Below are positions 22,888 to 30,580 of a stretch of 36,396 bases of DNA, in pieces (the first letter of the stretch is position 1; every line of letters starts with the position of its first letter). The notes below the pieces were generated by a model. The model was not told the DNA's origin and did not search any database. It was given only the letters and a program-made list of their open reading frames with translations. Made by a program: the position numbers and the translations under genes. This DNA comes from a virus. Location of the stretch: the IMG/VR virus record IMGVR_UViG_3300019758_000016, positions 1 to 36,396 of that record; one strand, written 5' to 3'.

Positions 22888-24246
22888 TTAACCGTTTGTG
22901 ACTAGTTTAGCCATTAGGATAGATTTTGCAGGCATTTTACGTTCCCAAGATGCAGAATCTAGGAAAGTTCCGTCTGGCATACCTACGTCTGTAGTAACAT
23001 CACCTTTAAAGGAGAAACCTTGTGGGTGCATCGCTTCACGAACACGAGTGTAGATGAAGTCTTGACCACCGAATTTAGCAGGGTCTCTATCCATTTCAGA
23101 TGGAGTATCCACTGGAGCATCAGCCAGATTGATTGCACCATTACCCATGATAAAGGTTGTGTACTCTTTAGAACCAGTAGCATTGGTTTCAACTGGAACA
23201 CCATCGTTGATGATGACAGTTTTACCATTGATTGTGCCAATTGGTAGATTTCTAGTAATACCACGTTCGTCAGTATACTTAGAGTATTCTAGCAATTGTA
23301 GGTTAGCCAAACGACTAGCAACAACGGAGTGCATGATAGCCAAAGAATAACCATCTGCATTATCACCATTAGCTTTGATACAAGCATCTTCAATAGAAGT
23401 TACACCGACTTTATTATCATCAGTTACACCACTAGCAGGTGTTGCATCAACACTAGCATTTGCTGTTACACCAGTTGTACCAGTATCAGTAAATGTGATT
23501 TCATAAGTTGTATCGAATGGGGCAATCTCTTTAGCTGTTAGTACGATAAAGTCACCGTCAACTGTAGCTGTGAAGAAAGCACCAACATCTGCATCACCAT
23601 CAAGTGCAGTTTGTACTGCAAGAGCAACTTTAGCAGGAGTATCTTGACCTGCAGAAGTAACTGCAACAACAACATCTTTAGGGGAGTTAGTCATATCAGA
23701 TGCAGTAACACCGATTGTAATATTACCATCAGAAGTAGCACCTGCAGTAAACTCCATTTTCTCTGCTTGGAACTTATCAGCAGTAGAAATATCAGTTGTA
23801 TGCAAAGCAAAATCAGCATCGCCTGTGATACCAAAAATTGCATTTAGCAAACCGATAAGACGCTCTTGTTTTTTCTTTTGCCAATAACGAGCAACACCTG
23901 CTGTAATTTGTGCCATTGGGTCTGCACCAGAGTTAAAGTCTTTAATGAATGACTTAGCATTCCAACCTTTTTGTCTACCGTAAACAGTGCCAGACAAGCT
24001 ATCACCAGTTAGGTCAGTAGTAGCGATATCATTTACACCGTTGTAAACACCCTCGTCACCACCAATGTTATTGTAGTAAGGAATTGTGAAGAAGTTAGAG
24101 CCGTTTGAAATCATATTAGCGATTTCAGAGTTATACGTTACAGCACCACTTTGCAACATATTCAAAAGCACCATATCTGGTGTATTACGCCATTCGTAGT
24201 TAAAAATCTCCGAATCATATGGGAAATTTAGATTTGTACCTGCCAT
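22888..24246 (-). CDS. Major capsid protein (HK97 fold) with inserted domain
   Basis: A 452-residue protein. Capsid features: N-terminal GTNLNFPYDSEIFNYEWRNT, the E-loop-like stretch NFFTIPYYNNIGGDEGVYNG, then RQKGWNAKSFIKDFNSGADP, the A-domain helices (YSLAIMHSVVASRLANLQLL) and a C-terminal PSEMDRDPAKFGGQDFIYTR. Residues about 162-278 are an extra Ala/Thr/Val-rich beta domain (TAGATSDGNITIGVTASDM; AKVALAVQTALDGDADVGAF; VDGDFIVLTAKEIAPFDT) that interrupts the fold and probably projects from the capsid surface. AAAAGGAGAAAA precedes ATG 24246. Confidence 0.9.
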   Translation of the reverse strand: MAGTNLNFPYDSEIFNYEWRNTPDMVLLNMLQSGAVTYNSEIANMISNGSNFFTIPYYNNIGGDEGVYNGVNDIATTDLTGDSLSGTVYGRQKGWNAKSFIKDFNSGADPMAQITAGVARYWQKKKQERLIGLLNAIFGITGDADFALHTTDISTADKFQAEKMEFTAGATSDGNITIGVTASDMTNSPKDVVVAVTSAGQDTPAKVALAVQTALDGDADVGAFFTATVDGDFIVLTAKEIAPFDTTYEITFTDTGTTGVTANASVDATPASGVTDDNKVGVTSIEDACIKANGDNADGYSLAIMHSVVASRLANLQLLEYSKYTDERGITRNLPIGTINGKTVIINDGVPVETNATGSKEYTTFIMGNGAINLADAPVDTPSEMDRDPAKFGGQDFIYTRVREAMHPQGFSFKGDVTTDVGMPDGTFLDSASWERKMPAKSILMAKLVTNG

Positions 24247-24263
24247 AATTTATTTTCTCCTTT

Positions 24264-24833
24264 TTATTTCATAAATGATTTAAATAGTTCTGGGTTTTCA
24301 GTTTTTAGTTTTAGTTTTTCATCATAACCCATTTTATTAAAACTTTCCTTTGTAATTTCAGTACCACCATTACCAGAGTTTGGAGGTGGAACATTACTTA
24401 GTTCAGTTCTAACTTTAGTTTCAACGTCAGCCATAGTTGTCTTTACTACATTGATAAATCTATCAACATTAGCTGTTGTACCGTCAGCATCTTTAGTTAC
24501 CATTAGATTAAGCATTTCCTCATACTTATCTTTTGGAACACCTGCTTCGGTTAGTTTTTGTGTAGCCAAGAGAAGATTACTTTGTCTTGCGAGTTCGGAT
24601 TTTTCACTTTCAAGTGCTTTTACTTGTTCATCAAAATTCTTTTTAGCCAATTCTTCTGCACTTAGTCTAGCTTCGTCTTCAATTTTTTGTTTTATAGCTT
24701 CTTCTGCCAGTCTAATAGCTTCTTGTTTGTCAGTTTCGAATTTTTCTCTAGCACTAGTTACTCGTCTATCGCCCTCACTTTGCAAAAGTGCATTTACTTC
24801 CTCTTGTGTATAAGTTTTCGGTTCTGTACTCAT
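24264..24833 (-). CDS. Capsid scaffolding protein (DUF4355-like)
   Basis: A 189-residue, highly charged, helical protein between portal and capsid genes. It begins MSTEPKTYTQEEVNALLQSE, has a long coiled coil rich in Glu, Lys and Ala, and ends KLKLKTENPELFKSFMK. This is the usual form of Bacillota phage scaffolds, which guide capsid assembly and leave. I choose ATG 24833 (AAGGAG upstream) over the in-frame start at 24866. A late-class promoter lies about 60 bases upstream. Confidence 0.85.
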   Translation of the reverse strand: MSTEPKTYTQEEVNALLQSEGDRRVTSAREKFETDKQEAIRLAEEAIKQKIEDEARLSAEELAKKNFDEQVKALESEKSELARQSNLLLATQKLTEAGVPKDKYEEMLNLMVTKDADGTTANVDRFINVVKTTMADVETKVRTELSNVPPPNSGNGGTEITKESFNKMGYDEKLKLKTENPELFKSFMK

Positions 24834-24891
24834 TTTAATAATTCTCCTTAATCCTATATAGTTCAAATGCCCTATATATTATTCTACTTAT

Positions 24892-24924
24892 ATTATACCA
24901 TAAAAATATAAAAATAATAACATC
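24892..24924 (-). promoter_or_regulatory. Late-class promoter for scaffold-capsid-tail operon
   Basis: Minus strand GATGTTA (24924-24918), 17 bases, TGGTATAAT (24900-24892). The -35 hexamer at normal spacing (TTATTA) is poor. Two more sites with identical geometry lie before other late genes. Confidence 0.75.
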
Positions 24925-24939
24925 ATCTGGGGAAAAACT

Positions 24940-26367
24940 TTATTCTGTTAAAGCATCCCCAGTTTGTTGTGTCACTACAGGCTCTTTTCCACCAAATTGT
25001 TCTTGCCAGAACTCTTCACCACGGCTAATATAGTCATTAACATGAGAAACTAAGTCTACAATTGCCAAACAATCAGCAGGATGTAGTGTTTTTGTAGCAA
25101 TCAAGTTAGCATAAGATTGTGTTTTAACCAAAAGGTTATTTGTTTTATTTCTGCTAAACTTAATATCAACATCCAATAATGAAAGTTTATTATCACTTCT
25201 TGTACCCATGATGTTAAGCATGATTTTGAGAGCCATTTTTTCAGAACGTTTAAAAGTTAGTTCCTTATTTCTAGCTACAATTTCTAAATCTGCCCATCCA
25301 TCACGAAGTTCTACTGCTTGACCAGTATCTCCACCACCAGAAGCACTATCATTTCTACTTGGAATACCAATTAGAGCGTAGATATAATCTTTTAGTTCTT
25401 CTGCAAACATAGCAACACCAGTTTGGTCTAATTGATTTGAGATAGTTTGTACTTCAACTCGACCATCACCTTTATTAACTAGTGAAATAACACCAGATGC
25501 TCTCATTTGGTCATATACTTCGGCATTAATATCAGCATTTACGAATACAACTAGTGACTGAACTAACTGTTCAATATCGTCCATACGTCCACTTTCTAGT
25601 GTATTTAGTGCATCCATAACACCAATCATTAGTTCCCAGTCACCCAATCTCCAAATATTATTAGGATATTCAACAATTGGAACACCACCAATAGAATATG
25701 GGGAGAAAGATTCAAATTCAAAATCATCTTCTTCTCCGAAAGTGAAATCTTTTGAATAAATTGTATAAACACCAAATTCTGTATAACAATAAATCTTATA
25801 TCCGATTTGTTCACCAGTATTATTGAATAAACCTAGATAATTTACACCCATTAATGGTTTTTCAGCTACATTATTTTCATATACAACAAAAGTATTCTCT
25901 GGTTCTAGCATTTTATCCTCAAATGGAACTGCATCACCATAAATACCATCAGTATAGATAATTCTATAAGCTGTACCACAAATAGATTGATATTCAGCAA
26001 TATCTTTATCAACACTAGCCTTATCTTCATAGGCTACAACCTTATTTAGATATGCAACTTCGTCTTTTTTAGAACCATCTAAGTCAACATACTGAATTGG
26101 AGTACCAAGAAAATAACCTGTAATTGCCCTAGTAACCATTTGGGCATGATTTATTACAATTTGATTGTTAATTTCTGGTCTAACTTCTTTTTCTTTATCC
26201 AAAATAGTTTGAATACCATTTTTATAGTCTACCAAATAGTTAATTTCAGAACGATTTAGGATATGTGTTCTATACGCTGTGGAAAGTGCTAGTTTTAAAT
26301 TGTTTTCATTTCTAATATCATTTGAATTAAATTCGCTAATAATTTTTCTTCGTCCAGATAGTGTCAT
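24940..26367 (-). CDS. Portal protein (SPP1 gp6-like)
   Basis: A 475-residue protein forming the DNA gate of the capsid. Typical SPP1/phage_portal features: RTHILNRSEINYLVDYKNGI near the N-terminus, NQIVINHAQMVTRAITGYFL, GTPIQYVD, then ICGTAYRIIYTD, and the stem/crown region with ALNTLESGRMDDIEQLVQSL and IPSRNDSASGGGDTGQAVEL. Two bases separate its start from the terminase stop. Length is normal for the family. Confidence 0.92.
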   Translation of the reverse strand: MTLSGRRKIISEFNSNDIRNENNLKLALSTAYRTHILNRSEINYLVDYKNGIQTILDKEKEVRPEINNQIVINHAQMVTRAITGYFLGTPIQYVDLDGSKKDEVAYLNKVVAYEDKASVDKDIAEYQSICGTAYRIIYTDGIYGDAVPFEDKMLEPENTFVVYENNVAEKPLMGVNYLGLFNNTGEQIGYKIYCYTEFGVYTIYSKDFTFGEEDDFEFESFSPYSIGGVPIVEYPNNIWRLGDWELMIGVMDALNTLESGRMDDIEQLVQSLVVFVNADINAEVYDQMRASGVISLVNKGDGRVEVQTISNQLDQTGVAMFAEELKDYIYALIGIPSRNDSASGGGDTGQAVELRDGWADLEIVARNKELTFKRSEKMALKIMLNIMGTRSDNKLSLLDVDIKFSRNKTNNLLVKTQSYANLIATKTLHPADCLAIVDLVSHVNDYISRGEEFWQEQFGGKEPVVTQQTGDALTE

Positions 26368-26368
26368 A

Positions 26369-27913
26369 TTATATTCCCAACCTTTTTCTATCTAAAATTT
26401 TGATACTCATTCCACTCAAATCTTGGTGGAGTTGAGCCAACATAGCCAGTGCATCTGGTGCGTCATCATGTTTGTTCTTACCAGTTTGAGTAAATGAGAA
26501 TGTGTTTTTCATAAACTTATCATATTCGCTATTTTTAGCATAAGTGCTTGGATGCCTAAATATGAATTGCTTTTTAACGTAATCACTATAAGTTATAATC
26601 TTAACCATTTTATTATTACTAGAGAAGAATGTTCGAACAGATGTTCTAGCACCTTTCTCTTTTAACAAGTCTTGTAAGTTTTCAGCATAATAGTTACCAC
26701 CGTTATTCATTTCAACATCACCACGAACCACTTTATGGTCTGCCCATTTTTCAGCAACTCTAGGTCTAGTTATCTCTGGAAGTCTATTATCAAAAATAAC
26801 ATCGTCAACATATACAAAATCACCATGAACATAACCAATAGGACTAGCAACATTGTCTATACCCATATTTTTACTATCACAAATAGAAATGATAGAATCT
26901 GGTTGTTCTTCTGGTAATGTGAAATAATATTGCAATTCGTCTTTTTGATACAATAAACCCTCACGTTCAATTGGTTCTTGCATATATAGAGCGTTAAAAC
27001 TTAATTCATCCATAGAATCTTGTTGTTGTTTATAATAATTAGTATCAAAACCACCGTGAAAATTAAAAGCACTTTCACCATCTTCGTCAAAACAAGGTAA
27101 TTTAATAGATTTGCAACGTGGATTATCCTCATTATCAATATCTAAACGTGAGATAGGGTCATGAACGCTCCATCTTGTAGCAACATGAATTTCTTTACAA
27201 CCCATTTTCTTTCTTTGTCTTGCATTGACTGAATAAGTTTGATATAATTTTTCCAAACGTGTAGGTGACATAGCTTCTTCAATACCAGAAACCATATCAT
27301 CGCAGTACAGATAGTTACCTGCTTCTGCACGACCTGTCATAGAACCATTAATTGGAACAAATGTGATACTTGGGTATCTTTTTTGTACTTTGAGCCAAAT
27401 TTCTTCACGCTTTGCGTTTTGGTTTACTAAAGGGGATTCTGGAAACATTGCTAAATACCGTTCATGCTGAACTATTTCCATAACACCGATATAGAAACTT
27501 GAAGTAATACTATCAGAATATGATGTTGCAAGCTGTGTTTGCTCTGGATGCCTACCAATAATCCACGCTAGAAAACGTATTCCATATGTGGTTTTACCAA
27601 CCCTAGGAGGGCAGGAAACCAATAACAAATCGTACTTGTCATAAATTTCCATGCCGTTAAGTCCATCTACCAACTCTGCCATACAATCTTTTCGGTGGTC
27701 GTGGAAACCCCTGTTTGGGTCGGTCTTATCTTCATCGAACTCCAAATATTCATTGAACGCACCAAAATCATACGGTGCAATCAAACATAATATCTGCTCA
27801 TACAACTCATAAACTTCCAAAAGTTCTGTTGGAGTTTTTTCGCTGTCTAATAATTCCTCTTTTAGTTTCGGGATAACCTCATTTTTATAATGCTCAACTT
27901 GTTCAATATCCAT
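26369..27913 (-). CDS. Terminase large subunit
   Basis: ATP-driven DNA packaging motor of 514 residues. ATPase: Walker A CPPRVGKTT at 101-109, Walker B LYCDDMV at about 202-208, then a TRW coupling segment (IHVATRWSVHDP). The C-terminal RNase H-like nuclease shows acidic positions in SICDSKNMG and KHDDAPDALAML. It starts right after the small gene stop (TAAATG). Portal follows. Full length. Confidence 0.94.
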   Translation of the reverse strand: MDIEQVEHYKNEVIPKLKEELLDSEKTPTELLEVYELYEQILCLIAPYDFGAFNEYLEFDEDKTDPNRGFHDHRKDCMAELVDGLNGMEIYDKYDLLLVSCPPRVGKTTYGIRFLAWIIGRHPEQTQLATSYSDSITSSFYIGVMEIVQHERYLAMFPESPLVNQNAKREEIWLKVQKRYPSITFVPINGSMTGRAEAGNYLYCDDMVSGIEEAMSPTRLEKLYQTYSVNARQRKKMGCKEIHVATRWSVHDPISRLDIDNEDNPRCKSIKLPCFDEDGESAFNFHGGFDTNYYKQQQDSMDELSFNALYMQEPIEREGLLYQKDELQYYFTLPEEQPDSIISICDSKNMGIDNVASPIGYVHGDFVYVDDVIFDNRLPEITRPRVAEKWADHKVVRGDVEMNNGGNYYAENLQDLLKEKGARTSVRTFFSSNNKMVKIITYSDYVKKQFIFRHPSTYAKNSEYDKFMKNTFSFTQTGKNKHDDAPDALAMLAQLHQDLSGMSIKILDRKRLGI

Positions 27914-28063
27914 TTAAACACCACCAATATACACGTTGTGAGCATTACTTAACGCTGTAATATATTCTTTTAAACTTTCATTTAATTCTGGTAGTCTTTT
28001 TTCAAATTCTTTAACATAGTCACTGTCTATAAAACTACTTGGTTGAAATTTTAATTTCTCCAT
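27914..28063 (-). CDS. Small hypothetical protein, 49 residues
   Basis: ATG 28063 overlaps the phosphoesterase stop at 28051; the stop abuts the large terminase start. MEKLKFQPSSFIDSDYVKEF then a helix. Charged and soluble. Function unknown; a small terminase accessory is possible. Confidence 0.6.
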   Translation of the reverse strand: MEKLKFQPSSFIDSDYVKEFEKRLPELNESLKEYITALSNAHNVYIGGV

Positions 28064-28824
28064 AATACACTTACATCCTTTTTCTCACCAGACAACTTAA
28101 TTACTGGAAACTTAGTGTTGCTTTTCGGAGTATACAACCCTTTCAAAGCGTATCCACCAAGCATCTGATAACTAGGTACTGTAACGTGGGTAAATTCGGC
28201 AATTCGCACAACCTCATTGTGACTATCTACAACAATCTTAGCAGGGAAATCACATTCGGGACTATGTGTGTGTCCAGTAACAAATACATCCGTACCATCA
28301 ATGCTGTATCCAAAGTTAGAAACCTTGTTTCTACTACCACCGTGAGCCAGAGTGAATACATAACTACATTGTCTATCCTTTTTTCTTTGTCCTAAATTTA
28401 CTTTAATAAAAGCCATATTTTCTCGGTATAAATCTTCCAAATCTAGTTTACACATAATATCATAAAGTGGACAATCACCTGTGAGCATCGTACTTCTATA
28501 ACAGTGATTACCTTGGACTACACCGAGAATCCTGTCTTTTAGGGGTCGCAATTCTTCCAATAGAAACTCCTTAGCTTGTCTGGGAGACATTGCATTATCA
28601 TAGCAGTTACCTTTACTATTTTTCAGCGTATTATCCAACATATCTCCGACAATGACCACATAACCGTTTGGGTCAGCCAATACAATTTCTTTCCATTTTA
28701 GCCACATAGCCAAGTTACATTCGGTACTACCAACGTGTAAATCCCCGATGGGGTAAATGTTCATTTCGCTCATACCTCTACCGAATTTATGCTTAATCAA
28801 CTCAAAATCATGTTTCATTTTCAT
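28051..28824 (-). CDS. Calcineurin-like metallophosphoesterase
   Basis: A 257-residue protein with all motifs of two-metal phosphoesterases: GDLHVG (D28, H30), VGDMLD (60-64), GNHCYR (N106, H107), AHGG and GHTHS. It lacks the extra capping domain of SbcD/Mre11, so DNA nuclease, phosphatase or diesterase action is open. It lies at the head of the terminase-portal operon, where phages often carry such an enzyme. Starts ATG 28824, overlapping the tiny upstream gene stop, with AAGGGGAGT. Confidence 0.85.
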   Translation of the reverse strand: MKMKHDFELIKHKFGRGMSEMNIYPIGDLHVGSTECNLAMWLKWKEIVLADPNGYVVIVGDMLDNTLKNSKGNCYDNAMSPRQAKEFLLEELRPLKDRILGVVQGNHCYRSTMLTGDCPLYDIMCKLDLEDLYRENMAFIKVNLGQRKKDRQCSYVFTLAHGGSRNKVSNFGYSIDGTDVFVTGHTHSPECDFPAKIVVDSHNEVVRIAEFTHVTVPSYQMLGGYALKGLYTPKSNTKFPVIKLSGEKKDVSVLWRN

Positions 28825-28952
28825 ACTCCCCTTAATTTAATTAGAAATGTATGAAATGCGTCCAATAAAGCATCTTTTAATTCACGAATACGAATATTAA
28901 GTTCCTCCGAATACTCAACCAATGTCATTTCGCTTTTAGGTTTCATTTTCAT
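28821..28952 (-). CDS. Small hypothetical protein, 43 residues
   Basis: ATG 28952 with AAGGGAGT upstream; first gene after the late-class promoter at 28982-29014. Sequence MKMKPKSEMTLVEYSEELNI then a charged helix. The start context is a near-copy of that of the next gene (GGGAGTATGAAAATGAAAC). Function unknown. Confidence 0.6.
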   Translation of the reverse strand: MKMKPKSEMTLVEYSEELNIRIRELKDALLDAFHTFLIKLRGV

Positions 28953-28981
28953 ACTCCCTTTTTAATTTCTTTCTCTATTAT

Positions 28982-29014
28982 AGTGTACCAGAAATACCTT
29001 GATTTATTAACATC
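28982..29014 (-). promoter_or_regulatory. Late-class promoter for phosphoesterase-terminase-portal operon
   Basis: Minus strand GATGTTA (29014-29008), 17 bases, TGGTACACT (28990-28982), same geometry as at 24892 and 33861. A TATAAT occurs just downstream as an alternative -10. Confidence 0.65.
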
Positions 29015-29056
29015 TTACAACCCTTTTTAATTTTTTTCAGAAATTTTAAAAAACTA

Positions 29057-29085
29057 TTGACAAGATTTAAAATCTATGATATAAT
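29057..29085 (+). promoter_or_regulatory. Perfect consensus plus-strand promoter
   Basis: TTGACA (29057-29062), 17-base spacer, TATAAT (29080-29085). It drives the only convincing plus-strand gene. Confidence 0.88.
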
Positions 29086-29117
29086 ATATTTATATTAAAA
29101 AAAAAGGAGATATTAAA

Positions 29118-29354
29118 ATGATTATAAACCCAATTGATGTTGAAGTTACAAGAGGACTTGAATTATACAATTATATAATTAATAAAATAGAAACAGCAAA
29201 GAAAAATGGAAATAAGAATTGTTCAATACACTGGAATGAAATTTCCAAATATACTGGACGCTCCACCGAAATCGCATCTAAATATTTAATTAGAATGGGT
29301 TTTTATTGTAAAGAAGATTTTATGAATCCCTGTACTTTCAATATATGTTGGTAG
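29118..29354 (+). CDS. Orphan plus-strand small protein, possible helix-turn-helix
   Basis: A 78-residue protein opposite in direction to all other genes. It has a perfect promoter and an AAAGGAG ribosome site. The middle (CSIHWNEISKYTGRSTEIAS, then KYLIRMGFYCKED) could be a helix-turn-helix or winged helix, with helix EISKYTG and recognition-like helix STEIASKYLIRMG. Being divergent from the late terminase operon and convergent with the amidoligase unit, it may be a regulator or an independently expressed accessory gene. I do not recognise a family. Confidence 0.65.
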   Translation: MIINPIDVEVTRGLELYNYIINKIETAKKNGNKNCSIHWNEISKYTGRSTEIASKYLIRMGFYCKEDFMNPCTFNICW

Positions 29355-29437
29355 GTTTCTTTTTTAATTTTTTTGAGAATTTTTAAAGGTGCTTTTTTAT
29401 TTTTTGAGGGTGATAAGGGGAGTGATGGGGCGGTTTT

Positions 29438-29482
29438 CTTTAACACGCTAAAGGGGTAGGGTACTACTGTGCTAAAGTGTGC
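29438..29482. repeat. CTTTARCACGCTAAA-type elements left of the amidoligase unit
   Basis: CTTTAACACGCTAAA (29438-29452) and GTGCTAAAGTG (29469-29479). The first recurs with one change at 32957-32971; the second is the exact reverse complement of 32955-32965. The rest of 29355-29600 holds T-runs and no gene. Confidence 0.6.
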
Positions 29483-29494
29483 ATAAAAATACAA

Positions 29495-29520
29495 GGGAAT
29501 TGTATAAATATACAACTCCC
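29495..29520. terminator. Inverted repeat, probable terminator between convergent genes
   Basis: A 12-base stem with one mismatch (GGGAATTGTATA / TATACAACTCCC) and a two-base loop. On the minus strand it is followed by TTGTATTTTTAT. It lies past the amidotransferase stop and could also end the plus-strand gene. Confidence 0.55.
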
Positions 29521-29600
29521 CTGCAATCTGTCAAGTATTCAATTTTATCATGTGATATAGTATCATGAATGGTAATAACAGGATGAAAATGAACTGTCCT

Positions 29601-30560
29601 TTATTCCTCACTTTCTGCACATGGAGTATCATATGGCGAAGTAATTTCTTTTTTATATCTGTCATAATTCATAATGACATACTGTGCATTGTAACATGCC
29701 TGTATATTTGATATTTGCACTAGATTGTCAGTCAGTGGGTCATATTGATACATCAAATCGTTGCTTGCGATATATACATCATCGTCCAAATCAATCTCCT
29801 TGAAGATGCCATTATCTAGCAGTAATGAACCACTAAAAGGTAGTTGGTGTCCAAGTGCTTGCATTCTCTCATAATTGAATTCTAAACTATCATCATTTTT
29901 GGTAGAGTAGTCATAATATTCGTCATACCAACCATATGAGGAGTATGCCCCTTTATAACTCCATGTTTTGGAATAGCTGTGTGTAAAGTTACTATATAAC
30001 CAACCGTCACACTCATTGAATGCACCAAATACAATCATATCTGTGGTGTCCATAAATAGCCATTTAGCACCACTGTCCGTAATATAAGGGATAAATGCCT
30101 TGCGTTTAAAAAACGCCTTGTCAAGAGCCTTAGGGAACGCCAGACGGTCTTTAATATACTGCATAGTGTCGGAAAAGGTGCTTTTATATGGAATGTCAAT
30201 TGAGGTAACCCCATTCATGGCACAAATTACATCTGTTCGACCTTTTAAGGCTGTCAATCGTTCGTCAACGGCTGTCACTGGGAATGGATGCGTGTTTTCC
30301 TGTGATACACCCCCATGTGTTGAAATACGATAATGCAATAGTAGTTGCACATCTTCCAAATTGTAACGGTCAATAACTAGCTTCTGTAGCGTGTTCTTGA
30401 ATGTATCAAAGGTCATAAAGCCTTTTCTAAATCGTACATGTTTATCTCCCTTTACGCAGAACGCAAAGCCTGCTCCATCGTCGTTATTGTCAAAGCAATT
30501 TCTGATTTTTTCCCAATCCAAAGTGTTGATACCGTATGGCTTTCCTGCAATAATACACAT
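29601..30560 (-). CDS. Class II glutamine amidotransferase
   Basis: A 319-residue N-terminal-nucleophile amidotransferase. MCIIAG exposes Cys2 after Met removal; LLHYRISTHGG (76-84) and NTHPF (89-93) carry the conserved Arg and His region, and AMNGV (114-118) the Asn-Gly oxyanion part. These enzymes free ammonia from glutamine for a partner. The C-terminal half (about 200-319), rich in Tyr and Asp (YSSYGWYDEYYDYSTKNDDS), has no recognised family. It lies 20 bases after the amidoligase gene, the pairing described for phage amidoligase systems. It is the last gene of the unit. SD AAGGGAG. Confidence 0.85.
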   Translation of the reverse strand: MCIIAGKPYGINTLDWEKIRNCFDNNDDGAGFAFCVKGDKHVRFRKGFMTFDTFKNTLQKLVIDRYNLEDVQLLLHYRISTHGGVSQENTHPFPVTAVDERLTALKGRTDVICAMNGVTSIDIPYKSTFSDTMQYIKDRLAFPKALDKAFFKRKAFIPYITDSGAKWLFMDTTDMIVFGAFNECDGWLYSNFTHSYSKTWSYKGAYSSYGWYDEYYDYSTKNDDSLEFNYERMQALGHQLPFSGSLLLDNGIFKEIDLDDDVYIASNDLMYQYDPLTDNLVQISNIQACYNAQYVIMNYDRYKKEITSPYDTPCAESEE

Positions 30561-30580
30561 AATATTTTTCTCCCTTATAT

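Noticed and set aside
29303-29515. Minus-strand frame of 70 codons overlapping the plus-strand gene
   Set aside because: No ribosome site, low-complexity Lys/Pro/Ser content, and it covers the terminator hairpin.
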